Assembly (NCBI GenBank): GCA_003280345.1
Contig: QCFB01000005.1
Coordinates: 17,493-81,492 of the forward strand
Direction of reading: 5' to 3'
DNA length: 64,000 bases
Origin: Prochlorococcus sp. AG-363-A16
GTDB lineage: Bacteria; Cyanobacteriota; Cyanobacteriia; PCC-6307; Cyanobiaceae
Shown here: positions 35,727 through 45,946 of the stretch, in pieces
Position numbering within the stretch: the first letter of the stretch is position 1
Layout of the letters: each line of letters opens with the position of its first letter
Program-made: the position numbers and the translations under genes
Notes under the pieces: model-generated
Databases searched by the model: none
What the model was told of the DNA's origin: nothing
What the model saw: only the letters and a program-made list of their open reading frames with translations

Positions 35727-37217
35727 ATCTTCGTTTGCCCAACTTCCATGCAATCCATGTGGAATAGCAATAGGTAGTTCCACGACAGCTTCTTCTTTTA
35801 AGTCACTAGAGCTCATAATTATTAGGTCTGTTGCACTCCTTTCGCTATTCCAAACCAGAACAACTACCCATCCTTCATCTTCTGCTGTTGAGATTTGTTT
35901 TGGAATCATCAATGGCTCACTTACGAACCCACGCGGAGCAGCACTCCAAACAAATTCTTCATTGGTAAGGAGATCTAATTTTTTGATTGCTTGAAGTGGC
36001 CCATTGCCTTCTTCTTTTTGTGCGGTTGCCATCCAGCAATATCTTGCGGACAAACCTTGTTTACGTGGATTGACCATTGCAAACTCGCAACATTGTCTAC
36101 TTAAGAGTTGTGATGAAACTGTCTTATTGTCTAGGTTTAGTAGACATCTTGTTAGGCGCCCTTCGGGTATTAGATCAAAGTTGATCTCTCGAAAGTCTTC
36201 ATTAGGACCTATCGATGGGAAGTCTTTATAAAAGATGCTTTCTAAGGTGATTACATTATTTTGTTCGCAAGCATTGAGGTGATGAAATACAAAGCCATCC
36301 GGGGCATTTAAGATTCTTGGAGGCTGTCCGGCAAAAGATCCGCTATCTCGTGGAATCAGCCAAAATTTTCCTTGTCCATCAGCCTTAGATGACAAACACT
36401 GAGCAGCTCCTCTTTGGCCAAGGAGGAAAGGAAGTGGGTTGAACTCAATTGCGTTTTGCAGAAACACTGCCCAATTAGGGGTAATTGCAAAGTCATGCAA
36501 GAAGGCAAATCCTGAGAAGGTATCTTTTCGGTCATGTATCAGTTGACCAGCATTAGGACCTTCTGTAGCAAACTCCATCAATCTGATCGTGCTTTTGGGA
36601 CCTGTTCGAACCCCAAAAGAGACCATTCGTGGTGAGCCGTGATGACCAGGATCAAATCGAGGATGAGCACTAAATGCTTCTCCTTCCTTAAGTGCTCCGT
36701 TTAGGGATGATGGTCCAAAAGTTTCTAGAGTCTTAGGGTTAAGAGAGTAAGGACTGGAGGCTTCCCATAGGGCAAGTAATTCGTTGCCAAGCTTTACTAC
36801 ATGAGTATTTGCAATATTTTTAAGACGTAAGTCAAAAGCATTAGCTAGTGCTCCGCCCGCTTTTTGGGTGCCAAATACACCTCTATAAATAAACTTGTCA
36901 GCTTTTTCTTCTTCTACCCAAGCTTTAGTACGTACAAAACGATTGGTCAGTTTGGCATTGCCATCCTTAAATCGAATTGAAGCGATCATTCCGTCACCAT
37001 CAAATGGGTGGTGAACCCATTGCCCTCCTCTCTCTAAGCGACCAGGACCATTGCGGTAAAAGGTTCCTAATAGTTCCTTGGGGATTGCTCCTTTAACGAC
37101 TTTTAATTTCTCATTATTTAATTCTTTTTCAACATTGCAGTAGGCGCTAGCCCAATCTTGTTTTTTAAAATGCCCAGAAGACTTACTTAAGGGAATATTC
37201 AAGGCAGACTTGCTCAC
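35709..37217 (-). CDS. Carotenoid cleavage oxygenase
   Basis: Non-heme iron dioxygenase of the RPE65/CCD family, 502 residues. The four iron-binding histidines are expected in HPRFDPGHHGSP, FLHDFAITPNW, GFVFHHLNACEQ and PHGLHGSW. The N-terminal YRNGPGRLERGG and HPFDGDGMIASI segments are typical. It would cleave carotenoids or apocarotenoids; regioselectivity is not evident. Stands alone on the minus strand. Confidence 0.92.
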   Translation of the reverse strand: MSKSALNIPLSKSSGHFKKQDWASAYCNVEKELNNEKLKVVKGAIPKELLGTFYRNGPGRLERGGQWVHHPFDGDGMIASIRFKDGNAKLTNRFVRTKAWVEEEKADKFIYRGVFGTQKAGGALANAFDLRLKNIANTHVVKLGNELLALWEASSPYSLNPKTLETFGPSSLNGALKEGEAFSAHPRFDPGHHGSPRMVSFGVRTGPKSTIRLMEFATEGPNAGQLIHDRKDTFSGFAFLHDFAITPNWAVFLQNAIEFNPLPFLLGQRGAAQCLSSKADGQGKFWLIPRDSGSFAGQPPRILNAPDGFVFHHLNACEQNNVITLESIFYKDFPSIGPNEDFREINFDLIPEGRLTRCLLNLDNKTVSSQLLSRQCCEFAMVNPRKQGLSARYCWMATAQKEEGNGPLQAIKKLDLLTNEEFVWSAAPRGFVSEPLMIPKQISTAEDEGWVVVLVWNSERSATDLIIMSSSDLKEEAVVELPIAIPHGLHGSWANEDLLPES

Positions 37218-37288
37218 AGTATTTTTGTTAGATCATTTGTAAATATTCGCGCAATGCATCGAAATTCGCGAGTAATTGCCGTACGAGA

Positions 37289-37918
37289 TTAGAAGGGACC
37301 TTTAGTTTTTTGACCTGCTTGCTCAAGTACACCTTTACTACTAGGGATGGCTCCTGCTCTTCGAGGGTCTAACTCTGTGGCCATCCTTAGAGCCCTCGCA
37401 AAACTTTTAAAGCAGGCTTCTACGATGTGGTGCGAATTTGTACCATCAAGTTGGCGTATATGCATTGTGAGACCACTATTATTTACCACAGCGACAAAAA
37501 ACTCCTTTACTAACTCTGTGTCATAACTACCAATTTTTTGGGAAGGGATTTTTAACCCATAACTAAGATGTGGCCTTCCAGAGCAGTCTAAGACTACCTG
37601 GACTAAGGCTTCGTCAAGAGGTGCTGAGAAGTGACCAAATCGATGGATGCCAGCTCTGTCTCCAAGTGCTATAGAAATAGCTTGGCCAAGTGCGATGCCT
37701 ACATCCTCATTCGTGTGATGGTCATCGATATGAGTGTCTCCTGAAGCAGTTACTTCTAGATCAAAGAGTCCATGACTTGAGAGTTGGTGAAGCATGTGGT
37801 CGAGAAACGCAACCCCTGTTTTTACGCTGCATTTTCCACATCCATTTAAAACAAAACGAACCATTACATTCGTTTCTTTAGTGACTCGATTTACTTCGCC
37901 TTGTCTGTGCAATGTCAT
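37289..37918 (-). CDS. hisB: Imidazoleglycerol-phosphate dehydratase
   Basis: Sixth step of histidine synthesis. Metal-binding histidine clusters are [18 protein letters not shown] and [17 protein letters not shown]; also [18 protein letters not shown]. The 209-residue monofunctional form is the normal cyanobacterial enzyme. fabI lies 36 bp upstream in the same direction. Confidence 0.96.
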   Translation of the reverse strand: MTLHRQGEVNRVTKETNVMVRFVLNGCGKCSVKTGVAFLDHMLHQLSSHGLFDLEVTASGDTHIDDHHTNEDVGIALGQAISIALGDRAGIHRFGHFSAPLDEALVQVVLDCSGRPHLSYGLKIPSQKIGSYDTELVKEFFVAVVNNSGLTMHIRQLDGTNSHHIVEACFKSFARALRMATELDPRRAGAIPSSKGVLEQAGQKTKGPF

Positions 37919-37954
37919 ATCCCTAACGGAAGAGAGTTCATGTTTTTACAAGAG

Positions 37955-38737
37955 CTACATCCCATTAATGCAATATCCTGCGTCAACGTAAATGGTTTGA
38001 CCAGAAATACCGCTAGAGAGATCGCTTAGTAAGAAGGCAGCAGTATTCCCAACTTCAGTTTGGGTCACAGTTCGTCTCAAGGGAGCTTTCTCTTCAACGT
38101 TATGGATCATGTCGAGAATGCCTCCTATCGCAGAACTCGCCAAGGTTCTAATTGGGCCAGCGCTAATTGCATTAACTCGAACTTGTCTCTCTGGCCCAAG
38201 CTCTGCTGAGAGGTATCTCACAGAAGCCTCAAGAGCAGCTTTTGCGACGCCCATAACGTTGTAGTTCGGTATTGCCCTATCAGCTCCAAGGTAGGTCAAT
38301 GTAATTACTCCTGCCCCTTCGCTAAAAAGTGGCTTTGCATGCTTGCAGAGAGGTGCCAATGAAAATGCGCTTATTTCAAGTGCACGAGCAAAGCCTTCAG
38401 AGGTGGTTGCACTGAAGTCACCGATCAATTCTTCTTTTCCTGCGAATGCAAGGCAATGAACGAGGCCATCTAATTGCCCCCATTGCTTCTCAACTGAATG
38501 AAAAACTTCTTCTATTTGTTTAGGGTCTTGCACATTTAATGGAAGAAAAAGACTTGGGTTTAGAGGAGCAGTCAGTTCTTTGACCTTTGTCTCAAAACGC
38601 CCTTTTTCGTCTGGGAGATATGTAATCCCTAATTCAGCACCTGCAGCATGTAACTGTTTGGCAATGCCCCATGCAATTGAGCGGTTGTTAGCTATGCCAG
38701 TGACCAGGATTTTTTTGTTGCTTAGGTTTAGAAGCAT
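37955..38737 (-). CDS. fabI: Enoyl-ACP reductase (NADH)
   Basis: Final reduction step of type II fatty acid synthesis. The FabI-type nucleotide motif is VTGIANNRSIAWGIAKQL; the catalytic tyrosine and lysine lie in NYNVMGVAKAALEASVRYL, in the YxxxxxxK spacing specific to FabI. 260 residues. hisB follows in the same direction. Confidence 0.95.
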   Translation of the reverse strand: MLLNLSNKKILVTGIANNRSIAWGIAKQLHAAGAELGITYLPDEKGRFETKVKELTAPLNPSLFLPLNVQDPKQIEEVFHSVEKQWGQLDGLVHCLAFAGKEELIGDFSATTSEGFARALEISAFSLAPLCKHAKPLFSEGAGVITLTYLGADRAIPNYNVMGVAKAALEASVRYLSAELGPERQVRVNAISAGPIRTLASSAIGGILDMIHNVEEKAPLRRTVTQTEVGNTAAFLLSDLSSGISGQTIYVDAGYCINGM

Positions 38738-38866
38738 TTTGAGTTCAAACTTACTTGGAACGATTTGGTTGATTCTCTCCCAATGAGGAATCCATCTGTT
38801 GAATGGAATTAGGGGTATCCCTTCCAGACTACTTTTGAAGCAGACTTGATATAGATAGCACTAACT

Positions 38867-39487
38867 ATGACTAGAACTTCTTCAAAAATGTTGCCGTTAG
38901 GCACGCCTTTGCCCGTATTTGATTTAGAAGTTGTGCCTGACACTAATAGGCAAATCGCTTTTGGTTCAGACAAACCCAATCGTGTTAGTAGCTCTCAGCT
39001 CCTAACAAAGCCTTTGCTTGTTATGTTTATTTGTGCACATTGTCCTTTCGTTAAGCACGTTGAGGAGCAAATAACCAAATTGCAAGAGGATTATGGTGAA
39101 TTGGTCCAGATTTTGGCCATAGCTAGTAATAGCTTGATTACACACCCGCAAGATGGCCCTAAACACTTATTAGCTCAAGCTCAAAAAAACGGATGGAACT
39201 TCCCATACCTCTTAGATCCCAATCAAAGTTTTGCCAAAGCTCTTAGGGCTGCATGTACGCCAGATTTCTTTATTTTCTCTCCGACTGAAGAGGGGCAACA
39301 GACTTTGCATTATCGAGGTCAGTTAGATGATAGTCGTCCAGGTAACGACATCCCTGTTACAGGAAGTGATCTGCGATTGGCTTTGGATGCAGTCTTGAAA
39401 GGACTGGTGGTTTTTAAAGACCAAAAACCTTCTATTGGCTGCAATATCAAATGGCACCCTGGCGAAGAGCCTCATTGGTTTTGTTGA
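38867..39487 (+). CDS. Thioredoxin-like redoxin (AhpC/TSA-type)
   Basis: 206-residue thioredoxin-fold protein. The redox motif is MFICAHCPFVKHVEEQ, a CxxC (CAHC) at the start of the first helix; ACTPDFFIFSP holds the cis-proline region and a further cysteine. The arrangement matches cytosolic redoxin-domain proteins common in cyanobacteria. The partner and electron donor are unknown. A DegT aminotransferase follows 54 bp later. Confidence 0.85.
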   Translation: MTRTSSKMLPLGTPLPVFDLEVVPDTNRQIAFGSDKPNRVSSSQLLTKPLLVMFICAHCPFVKHVEEQITKLQEDYGELVQILAIASNSLITHPQDGPKHLLAQAQKNGWNFPYLLDPNQSFAKALRAACTPDFFIFSPTEEGQQTLHYRGQLDDSRPGNDIPVTGSDLRLALDAVLKGLVVFKDQKPSIGCNIKWHPGEEPHWFC

Positions 39488-39541
39488 TCTGTAGAGCATT
39501 AAATCTCCAACTTTGCTGCAGCAAGTCTTAAGGTGCCTTCC

Positions 39542-40777
39542 ATGGAAGTGCCTCCGTTTAGTCTTGACCAACAGTTGTCCTTGCTTGGACCTGAGCTTGA
39601 TGCAGCTGTTTTAAAAGTGCTACGAAGTGGCCATTACATAGGAGGGAGAGAAGTACAGGCTTTTGAAGAGTCGTTTGCAAGAAATATTGGGGTTTCGCAT
39701 GTCGTTGGATGTAACAGCGGTACTGATGCTCTAATCCTTGCTTTGAGAGCCCTGGGAATAGGTGCTGGGGATGAAGTGATAACAGCTTCATTTAGTTTTT
39801 TTGCTACAGCTGAAGCAATCAGCAACGTGGGAGCTACGCCTGTTTTTGTTGATGTTGATCCAAAGAACTATCTAATCAATTTGGATGAGATAGAAAAAGC
39901 AATAACCCCTGCGACAAAAGCAATTATTCCTGTCCATCTTTTTGGTTGCCCAGTAGATATGACAAGGCTAATGCAGCTTGCTAAAGATAAAAAATTGAAA
40001 GTTATTGAAGATTGTGCTCAAGCAGCTGGATCTGAATGGGGAGGGCGTTCTCTTGGTGCTTGGGGAGATGTGGGTTGTTTTAGTTTTTTCCCAACAAAGA
40101 ATCTAGGAGCGGGTGGAGATGCTGGAGCTATTACTACCCAAGATTTGGGACTTGCCCAAAGGATTAGAGAACTCGCTGTGCATGGTATGCCCCAACGTTA
40201 TGTTCATACCAACCTTGGCTATAACAGTCGCTTGGACGCTCTACAAGCAGTTATTTTGAATGTGAAACTACCTAACCTTCAGTCTTGGGTAAAGCAGCGT
40301 CAATCTATTGCTCAGAGATATCACGAGCTTCTCAAGGATGTAAAAGGCATCGAATTACCATGTAATGCTCAAAACATTGATTCAAAACATGCTTGGAATC
40401 AATTTGTGATAAAGGTTATTTCCTGTCCAAAGAACAAAGAGCCTTCAGACGAAGCTATAAATTTTTCTGAGATAAGTGCCAACAGTTCCTTTAGAGATAG
40501 CCGTTGTAGAGATTGGTTGAAAGAGAGTCTTAAAGATAAAGGAGTGAACACAATAATTTATTACCCAATTCCTATTCATCTTCAGCCTGCATATAAGCAA
40601 TTCGGTTATAAGAGTGGGCATTTGCCAGTTACGGAGAGGCTTTGTAACCAAGTTTTGAGCTTGCCTATTTTTCCTGAGATTAGTTTGGAGCAACAATCAC
40701 ATGTAGTTAGTTCGCTTAAAAACCTCTTAGGGCAATCAAATGAGGCAAAGATTTCGGTTATTGCAAAAAGCCACTAA
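39542..40777 (+). CDS. DegT/DnrJ/EryC1/StrS aminotransferase
   Basis: PLP-dependent sugar aminotransferase, about 411 residues. The PLP lysine is in FSFFPTKNLGAGGDAGAI; other family segments are GCNSGTDALILALRALGIG, VIEDCAQAAG and YNSRLDALQAVIL. The ATG at 39542 fits the family's EVPPFSLDQQLSLL opening; a GTG three codons upstream is possible. It would make an amino sugar for surface glycans, though no other sugar-nucleotide genes are adjacent. Confidence 0.92.
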   Translation: MEVPPFSLDQQLSLLGPELDAAVLKVLRSGHYIGGREVQAFEESFARNIGVSHVVGCNSGTDALILALRALGIGAGDEVITASFSFFATAEAISNVGATPVFVDVDPKNYLINLDEIEKAITPATKAIIPVHLFGCPVDMTRLMQLAKDKKLKVIEDCAQAAGSEWGGRSLGAWGDVGCFSFFPTKNLGAGGDAGAITTQDLGLAQRIRELAVHGMPQRYVHTNLGYNSRLDALQAVILNVKLPNLQSWVKQRQSIAQRYHELLKDVKGIELPCNAQNIDSKHAWNQFVIKVISCPKNKEPSDEAINFSEISANSSFRDSRCRDWLKESLKDKGVNTIIYYPIPIHLQPAYKQFGYKSGHLPVTERLCNQVLSLPIFPEISLEQQSHVVSSLKNLLGQSNEAKISVIAKSH

Positions 40778-40781
40778 ATTT

Positions 40782-41342
40782 CTATGAGTACAGAACCTGA
40801 CATGCTCTGTACCAAGCAGTAACGCTTTTGCCATCAAGTGCTTCATTTCCGCTTGTCAAGCAATTGTCCAAGCTACTTCTTGTCAGATGAATTACCTCCA
40901 GGTCTTCGTCATCATCACCTTTGGGCTGTTCAATAAGTTGTGTGAGATTGCGGGCTAGAAATAAGTGAATTACTTCATCCGAGTAACCAGGACATGGAAG
41001 CATTGTGCCAAGTGAATCCCACTTTGAAGCTTCGTAACCTGCTTCTTCCGCCAACTCTCTCTTCATTGAAGTTAATGGATCCTCTCCTTCTTCAAGGGTT
41101 CCAGCGGGAAATTCGAGAATTCTTCTTGATACTGCAAAGCGGTATTGGCGCAGTATGACTATTTGACCATCGTTGGTGATTGGAACTGCCAGTGCAGCTC
41201 CAGGGTGGCGAACAACTCCGAAGCTCCCTTGTATTCCGATTGGAAGCTGAATGCGATTGACCTCAAAGCGAATTTTTTTAGCATTAATTGATGCTTTGTT
41301 TTCAAGAATTAACGAAGGTTCCGGTGGAGATAAAGGAGCCAT
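40782..41342 (-). CDS. Nudix hydrolase (ADP-ribose pyrophosphatase type)
   Basis: 186-residue Nudix protein. The Nudix box is GTLEEGEDPLTSMKRELAEE followed by AGY, complete in its G, E, REL and EE residues. The EFPAG segment just before it is typical of ADP-ribose pyrophosphatases (NudF-like), the likely activity. Convergent with the aminotransferase gene, 4 bp away. Confidence 0.87.
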   Translation of the reverse strand: MAPLSPPEPSLILENKASINAKKIRFEVNRIQLPIGIQGSFGVVRHPGAALAVPITNDGQIVILRQYRFAVSRRILEFPAGTLEEGEDPLTSMKRELAEEAGYEASKWDSLGTMLPCPGYSDEVIHLFLARNLTQLIEQPKGDDDEDLEVIHLTRSSLDNCLTSGNEALDGKSVTAWYRACQVLYS

Positions 41343-41388
41343 AGTTCAAAAAGGCAATCATTAACAGCATGACGCACCCCAAAGATCC

Positions 41389-41997
41389 TCATTCTTGCCA
41401 ATTGACCTGGGGAGGTATCTTCCGAGGTTTTTCTCCTTTAGCACTCAGAGCTTCTCCTAGAGGGACAATCACAAAACTCCTTTCAATTAGTCGAGGGTGG
41501 GGAATTGTGAGTGCTTCTTGTTGAACTTGAAGCCCTCCCCATGCAAGTAGATCTATATCGAGAGATCTTGGTCCCCAAAGAACATCTGACCTTTGTCGGT
41601 CTCGCCCGAAATAGTTCTCAAGCTGCAAAAATCTCTCTAGCAAATTAAGTGCTGCAAATTCAGAAGGTTCTAATAAGGAAAATCTAGGTCCATCTACCAC
41701 TAGAACTGCATTGATGAAATTGGGTTGACCATTAGGTCCACCGCTTGGCTTTGTCTCGAATAATGGTGACCAGCGCCAATTCAAGTCAGAGTTGATTATT
41801 GCTTTCCCTGACTCGTTTAGGAAGGACTCCTTTAGCCAATCACAAATTAATCTTTCTAATTTGGGCCTTGCTGCTACTAATGTTGCAACTGGAGGACCTA
41901 CTGCACTTGGAAGATTTGCTCCTAATGCAATTGCAAGAGTTCTTGTTTCTGAGGGAGGAGATGAGTTCATGATTTGATAAGCCAAACTAGAACACAA
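41389..41997 (-). CDS. folK: 2-amino-4-hydroxy-6-hydroxymethyldihydropteridine diphosphokinase
   Basis: Pyrophosphorylates the pterin in folate synthesis. The signature is VLWGPRSLDIDLLAWG, with the N-terminal LAIALGANLPS and NFINAVLVVD segments and the IPHPRLIERSFVIVPL end. 202 residues; the TAARPKLERL region is as expected. The start could be internal (MNSSPPSETR), because the first nine residues are unusual. It diverges from chlD across 21 bp. Confidence 0.91.
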   Translation of the reverse strand: MCSSLAYQIMNSSPPSETRTLAIALGANLPSAVGPPVATLVAARPKLERLICDWLKESFLNESGKAIINSDLNWRWSPLFETKPSGGPNGQPNFINAVLVVDGPRFSLLEPSEFAALNLLERFLQLENYFGRDRQRSDVLWGPRSLDIDLLAWGGLQVQQEALTIPHPRLIERSFVIVPLGEALSAKGEKPRKIPPQVNWQE

Positions 41998-42018
41998 AAG
42001 ATTGCCTAGGAATACCCA

Positions 42019-44154
42019 ATGGTTGCAAGCGGATCAACCGTCACTGATAGATCTTCAAGGTCGAACGAGCAAGAAGCTAGTGCGATAGCTAATCGTGCTT
42101 TCCCTCTTGCTGCGATTACTGGTCATGGAACTCTCAAGCTTGCGCTTATGTTGGCCGCGGCTGACCCAGGATTAGGGGGGGTAATTATTGCTGGTGGTCG
42201 AGGAACAGGTAAGTCTGTTTTGGCTCGTGGACTGCATGCCCTGTTGCCTCCAATAGATGTTCTTGACTGGGATGAATTAACTGAAAAACAATTAAATATC
42301 ACCCCACCACGTCCTGTTGGGTTAAACCTTGACCCTCACTCTCCAGAGGACTGGGATGACTCAACAAAAGATTTTGTTCAAGAAAACTTTTCATCTGATA
42401 ATAATTTTGAAGAAGATAGTTTGCCTTCAAGAGTCATTCCAGCTCCTTTTGTTCAGGTGCCTTTAGGTGTTACAGAAGACAGGCTAATTGGGGCAGTTGA
42501 TGTAGCGGCCTCTTTGGCTAGTGGAACACCTGTTTTTCAACCTGGGCTTTTGGCGGAGTCACATCGTGGTGTGCTTTATGTCGATGAGTTGAATCTCTTG
42601 GATGATGGAATTATTAATCTTATTCTTGCCGCGGTGGGTGCAGGTGAGAACAGAGTGGAGCGTGAGGGTTTAAGTCTCTCGCATCCCAGCAGGCCTTTAT
42701 TAATTGCTACTTACAATCCTGAAGAAGGGGCAATTCGTGATCATTTATTGGATCGCTTTGCAATTGTCCTTTCTGCAGATCAATTGATTACAAACGAGCA
42801 AAGAGTTGAAATTACTCAAGCTGTTCTTTCTCATGGGCAATGCAGCGAAAGTTTCTCGCAAACTTGGTCTGGGCAGACAGAAGCTTTGGCTACGCAATTA
42901 CTTCTAGCCAGGCAATGGCTTCCGGACGTATCAATAACGCAACAACAGATTGAATATTTGGTGACTGAAGCTATTCGGGGGGGTGTTGAAGGTCATCGCT
43001 CTGAGCTTTATGCAGTCCGAGTTGCGAAGGCTCACGCTGCTTTATGCGGAAGAGATTCGGTCGATGCTGAGGATTTGGAAGTAGCTGTTCGACTAGTAAT
43101 TGTTCCTCGCGCATTGCAGTTGCCACCTCAAGAAGAGCAAATGGAGCCACCTCCCCCAGAGGAGCAACAACAGCCTCCAGATCAACCACAAGATGACTCC
43201 TCTGAAGAAGATGAAAATGAGGATGAGGATGACTCTGAAGAGGATTCATCCCCACCTATTCCAGAGGAGTTCATGCTTGATCCAGAAGCTTGTGCAATCG
43301 ACCCTGAACTTTTATTGTTTTCTTCTGCTAAGTCCAAGAGTGGGAATAGTGGGAGCCGTTCGGCGGTGATGAGTGATAGCCGTGGCAGATATGTGAAGCC
43401 AATAATTCCAAGAGGTCCTGTTCGACGAATAGCTGTAGATGCAACGTTAAGAGCTGCAGCTCCTTATCAGAAAGCACGTCGAGAAAGACAACCTGAAAGG
43501 AAGGTAATTGTTGAGGAAGGAGATCTTCGAGCAAAGCTTTTGCAAAGGAAGGCTGGGGCTTTAGTGATTTTTCTTGTTGATGCTAGTGGCTCTATGGCTT
43601 TGAATCGAATGCAAAGCGCAAAGGGCGCAGTAATTCGCCTTCTTACAGAAGCCTATGAAAACAGAGATGAGGTTTCTTTAATTCCATTTCGTGGAGAGCA
43701 GGCAGAAGTTTTGCTGCCGCCCACACGATCAATTACAGCAGCCAAGCGTCGTTTGGAAACTATGCCCTGTGGAGGAGGATCTCCTCTTGCCCATGGTTTG
43801 ACTCAAGCTGCTCGGGTGGGGGCTAATGCTTTGGCGACTGGAGATCTTGGACAGGTTGTTGTAGTTGCTATTACTGATGGGCGTGGAAATGTTCCTTTAG
43901 GAACTTCGCTAGGTCAACCTTCTCTCGAAGGGGAAGAGCCAGTGGATCTAAAGCAAGAGGTCTTAGATGTGGCATCACGCTATCGCAATATTGGCATCAA
44001 ATTGCTTGTAATTGATACTGAGAGAAAGTTTATAGGGAGTGGTATGGGAAAAGATTTAGCTGAAGCGGCGGGAGGTAAATATGTTCAGCTTCCTAAAGCC
44101 AGTGACCAAGCTATAGCTGCAATAGCAATGGAAGCTATCGATTCAGTTAGTTGA
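42019..44154 (+). CDS. chlD: Magnesium chelatase subunit ChlD
   Basis: Subunit of the ATP-dependent enzyme that inserts Mg into protoporphyrin IX for chlorophyll synthesis. 711 residues in three parts: AAA-like domain with Walker [17 protein letters not shown] (about 58-73); a Pro/Glu/Asp-rich linker (about 370-420; [14 protein letters not shown] then acidic runs); and a von Willebrand A domain with MIDAS motif [14 protein letters not shown]. All parts are intact. It stands alone with its own promoter in the 21-bp spacer or overlapping folK. Confidence 0.96.
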   Translation: MVASGSTVTDRSSRSNEQEASAIANRAFPLAAITGHGTLKLALMLAAADPGLGGVIIAGGRGTGKSVLARGLHALLPPIDVLDWDELTEKQLNITPPRPVGLNLDPHSPEDWDDSTKDFVQENFSSDNNFEEDSLPSRVIPAPFVQVPLGVTEDRLIGAVDVAASLASGTPVFQPGLLAESHRGVLYVDELNLLDDGIINLILAAVGAGENRVEREGLSLSHPSRPLLIATYNPEEGAIRDHLLDRFAIVLSADQLITNEQRVEITQAVLSHGQCSESFSQTWSGQTEALATQLLLARQWLPDVSITQQQIEYLVTEAIRGGVEGHRSELYAVRVAKAHAALCGRDSVDAEDLEVAVRLVIVPRALQLPPQEEQMEPPPPEEQQQPPDQPQDDSSEEDENEDEDDSEEDSSPPIPEEFMLDPEACAIDPELLLFSSAKSKSGNSGSRSAVMSDSRGRYVKPIIPRGPVRRIAVDATLRAAAPYQKARRERQPERKVIVEEGDLRAKLLQRKAGALVIFLVDASGSMALNRMQSAKGAVIRLLTEAYENRDEVSLIPFRGEQAEVLLPPTRSITAAKRRLETMPCGGGSPLAHGLTQAARVGANALATGDLGQVVVVAITDGRGNVPLGTSLGQPSLEGEEPVDLKQEVLDVASRYRNIGIKLLVIDTERKFIGSGMGKDLAEAAGGKYVQLPKASDQAIAAIAMEAIDSVS

Positions 44155-44190
44155 TTAATTAAAAGATAATTATTTGCAATGACTTGTTTG

Positions 44191-45075
44191 CTAGGGCAAG
44201 GGTCTAATGGTTTTTGAAGGGTAAATTTCATTGAATAATCTTCCCAGCCCAATTGTTACATTCCTGAAGGCATTCATGAGCTCTTCGTCATCCATCATGC
44301 GATTAACATCAGTCCCTATTTCGTCAATTTTCTGACTAAGTGAACTTGTATAGCTGGCAGTGTTTTGTATATCTTCAAGAGTCTTGGGATTATCTATTGC
44401 GGCAAGAATGTTACTCAAATGAGCAGTTGCTTTATTTAATTCTGTGATAATTGGCTCGGCACGCTCTATTTCGACTTGGACTTGCAAAATTAATTCATCT
44501 AAACGTTTTTGTGTTAAATCAAATTGTTTCGTGGATTCAACAAAACTGGCAACTATATCTTCTTTGCCGGCTTTTTTAAGTATTTCCTCTAATGCAGAGG
44601 TCAAACTTGAAATGCTAGTTAAAGGATCTCCTTCAATAACATTGCCTTGGCAGAGAATTATTTTTTCAGGACAATCTTTAGAAGAAGGTAATGGTAATGG
44701 TGCTTTTAAATCGAATGCATTCCCTCTACTTGTTAATGCAATTTCAACATCACCACCAAGCAGGGAGCTCTTAACAACTTTTGCGAAAACTGGCTTTGGT
44801 AAAAGTAGATCTTTTTTAGAAATTTCTATTGTTGCTTGTACGTTATTAGGTGTGACATTTATTGCTCCAATTGAACCAACGAGGATGCCTCTATAAGTGA
44901 CTGGTGAACGCTCAGCCAATCCACTTGCATCACTAAAGTTCGCTTTGAAACTCCAGGTATCAGAGCCGATTTTAATCCCTCTGAGCCAAAGCATTGAAAA
45001 TGAAAATGCTACGACCCCTCCAATAATGGAGAAGCCGACAATGGCATCTCGAAAGCTGCGACGCATCGGATTCAA
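44191..45075 (-). CDS. MCE/MlaD-type lipid transport protein
   Basis: 294 residues: one N-terminal membrane anchor (about 11-29, DAIVGFSIIGGVVAFSFSML), then an MCE domain (KANFSDASGLAERSPVTYRG ... LLGGDVEIAL) and a helical C-terminal tail. It would be the periplasmic substrate-binding part of an Mla/TGD-like lipid transporter. Its start overlaps the ATPase gene upstream by 4 bp, so the two form an operon. The permease (MlaE) gene is not adjacent. Confidence 0.87.
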   Translation of the reverse strand: MNPMRRSFRDAIVGFSIIGGVVAFSFSMLWLRGIKIGSDTWSFKANFSDASGLAERSPVTYRGILVGSIGAINVTPNNVQATIEISKKDLLLPKPVFAKVVKSSLLGGDVEIALTSRGNAFDLKAPLPLPSSKDCPEKIILCQGNVIEGDPLTSISSLTSALEEILKKAGKEDIVASFVESTKQFDLTQKRLDELILQVQVEIERAEPIITELNKATAHLSNILAAIDNPKTLEDIQNTASYTSSLSQKIDEIGTDVNRMMDDEELMNAFRNVTIGLGRLFNEIYPSKTIRPLP

Positions 45076-45857
45076 TGATCTGTAGGTTGCATAGGTCCTT
45101 GAAGACTACCTGTACGAAACTGTTCTACATAAGGGTTATCACTTTGTTGGAATTCAGAGATTGATCCTTGCCAGTGGAATTTTCCTCCATAAAGCATGAT
45201 TACTCTTGTTGCAGCACGTTCAATTGTGCTTCGTACGTGACTTACTACGATTGAGCAGCCACGTGCCACCGTTGTGGTTTTGACAATTAGGTCTTCAATA
45301 CGTGTGCAAGCAACTGGATCAAGACCAGCTGTCGGCTCGTCAAATAAAAGTAAAGGCATGTCCTCATTTTCCCTGTTCGGGTCATGTATTAAGGCTCTCG
45401 CAAAACTAACTCTTTTTTGCATCCCGCCACTTAGTTGCCCTGGAAATTTATCCGCGACTTCGTAGAGTCCAACCTCTTCTAAGCAGGAAATAACCAGATC
45501 ATGCAGGCTTTTTTCACTAAATGTTCCTTTTCTTTTTAAAAGGAATCCTACATTTTCTTCAACTGTCAATGAAGCTAGAAGCGCAGGGTTTTGGAAAACT
45601 ATCCGCACATCTGGAGGGTGGGTTTGGTCAAGACGTAGAAATTTTTGACTATTGCCAAATAAACGAAGACTTCCACTTGTAGGTAAGACTAATCCTGCAA
45701 GAAGACGTAGAAGCGTTGATTTTCCACAGCCAGAAGGGCCTACGATCGCTAGTCTTTCCCCAGGATCCATTCTCAGGTTTAGTTGGTCGAGTACTGGCAA
45801 AGTTTCCCATTGCATTGTGAGGTCTTGCATTTCGACTACTGGTGCTGCTTTGGGCAT
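45072..45857 (-). CDS. ABC transporter ATPase, MlaF-like
   Basis: 261-residue ATPase with Walker A GPSGCGKSTLLRLLAG, signature LSGGMQKRVSFARAL, Walker B PLLLFDEPTAGLDP and the switch histidine in IVVSHVRST. The SGGMQKRVSFARA form is typical of MlaF-like phospholipid transporters, agreeing with the overlapping MCE gene downstream. Confidence 0.92.
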   Translation of the reverse strand: MPKAAPVVEMQDLTMQWETLPVLDQLNLRMDPGERLAIVGPSGCGKSTLLRLLAGLVLPTSGSLRLFGNSQKFLRLDQTHPPDVRIVFQNPALLASLTVEENVGFLLKRKGTFSEKSLHDLVISCLEEVGLYEVADKFPGQLSGGMQKRVSFARALIHDPNRENEDMPLLLFDEPTAGLDPVACTRIEDLIVKTTTVARGCSIVVSHVRSTIERAATRVIMLYGGKFHWQGSISEFQQSDNPYVEQFRTGSLQGPMQPTDH

Positions 45858-45946
45858 TAGCTTCTCTCTTTCGCAGAATCTCTTTACCTCATCTTGGCCT
45901 GGATGTGCGAGTTAGGAAGCTTCCTTAGAGTTCTTAAAGGACAAAT

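Noticed and set aside
42971..43255. Minus-strand open frame inside chlD
   Set aside because: It is a shadow of the Pro/Glu/Asp-rich linker of ChlD, whose repetitive codons keep other frames open.
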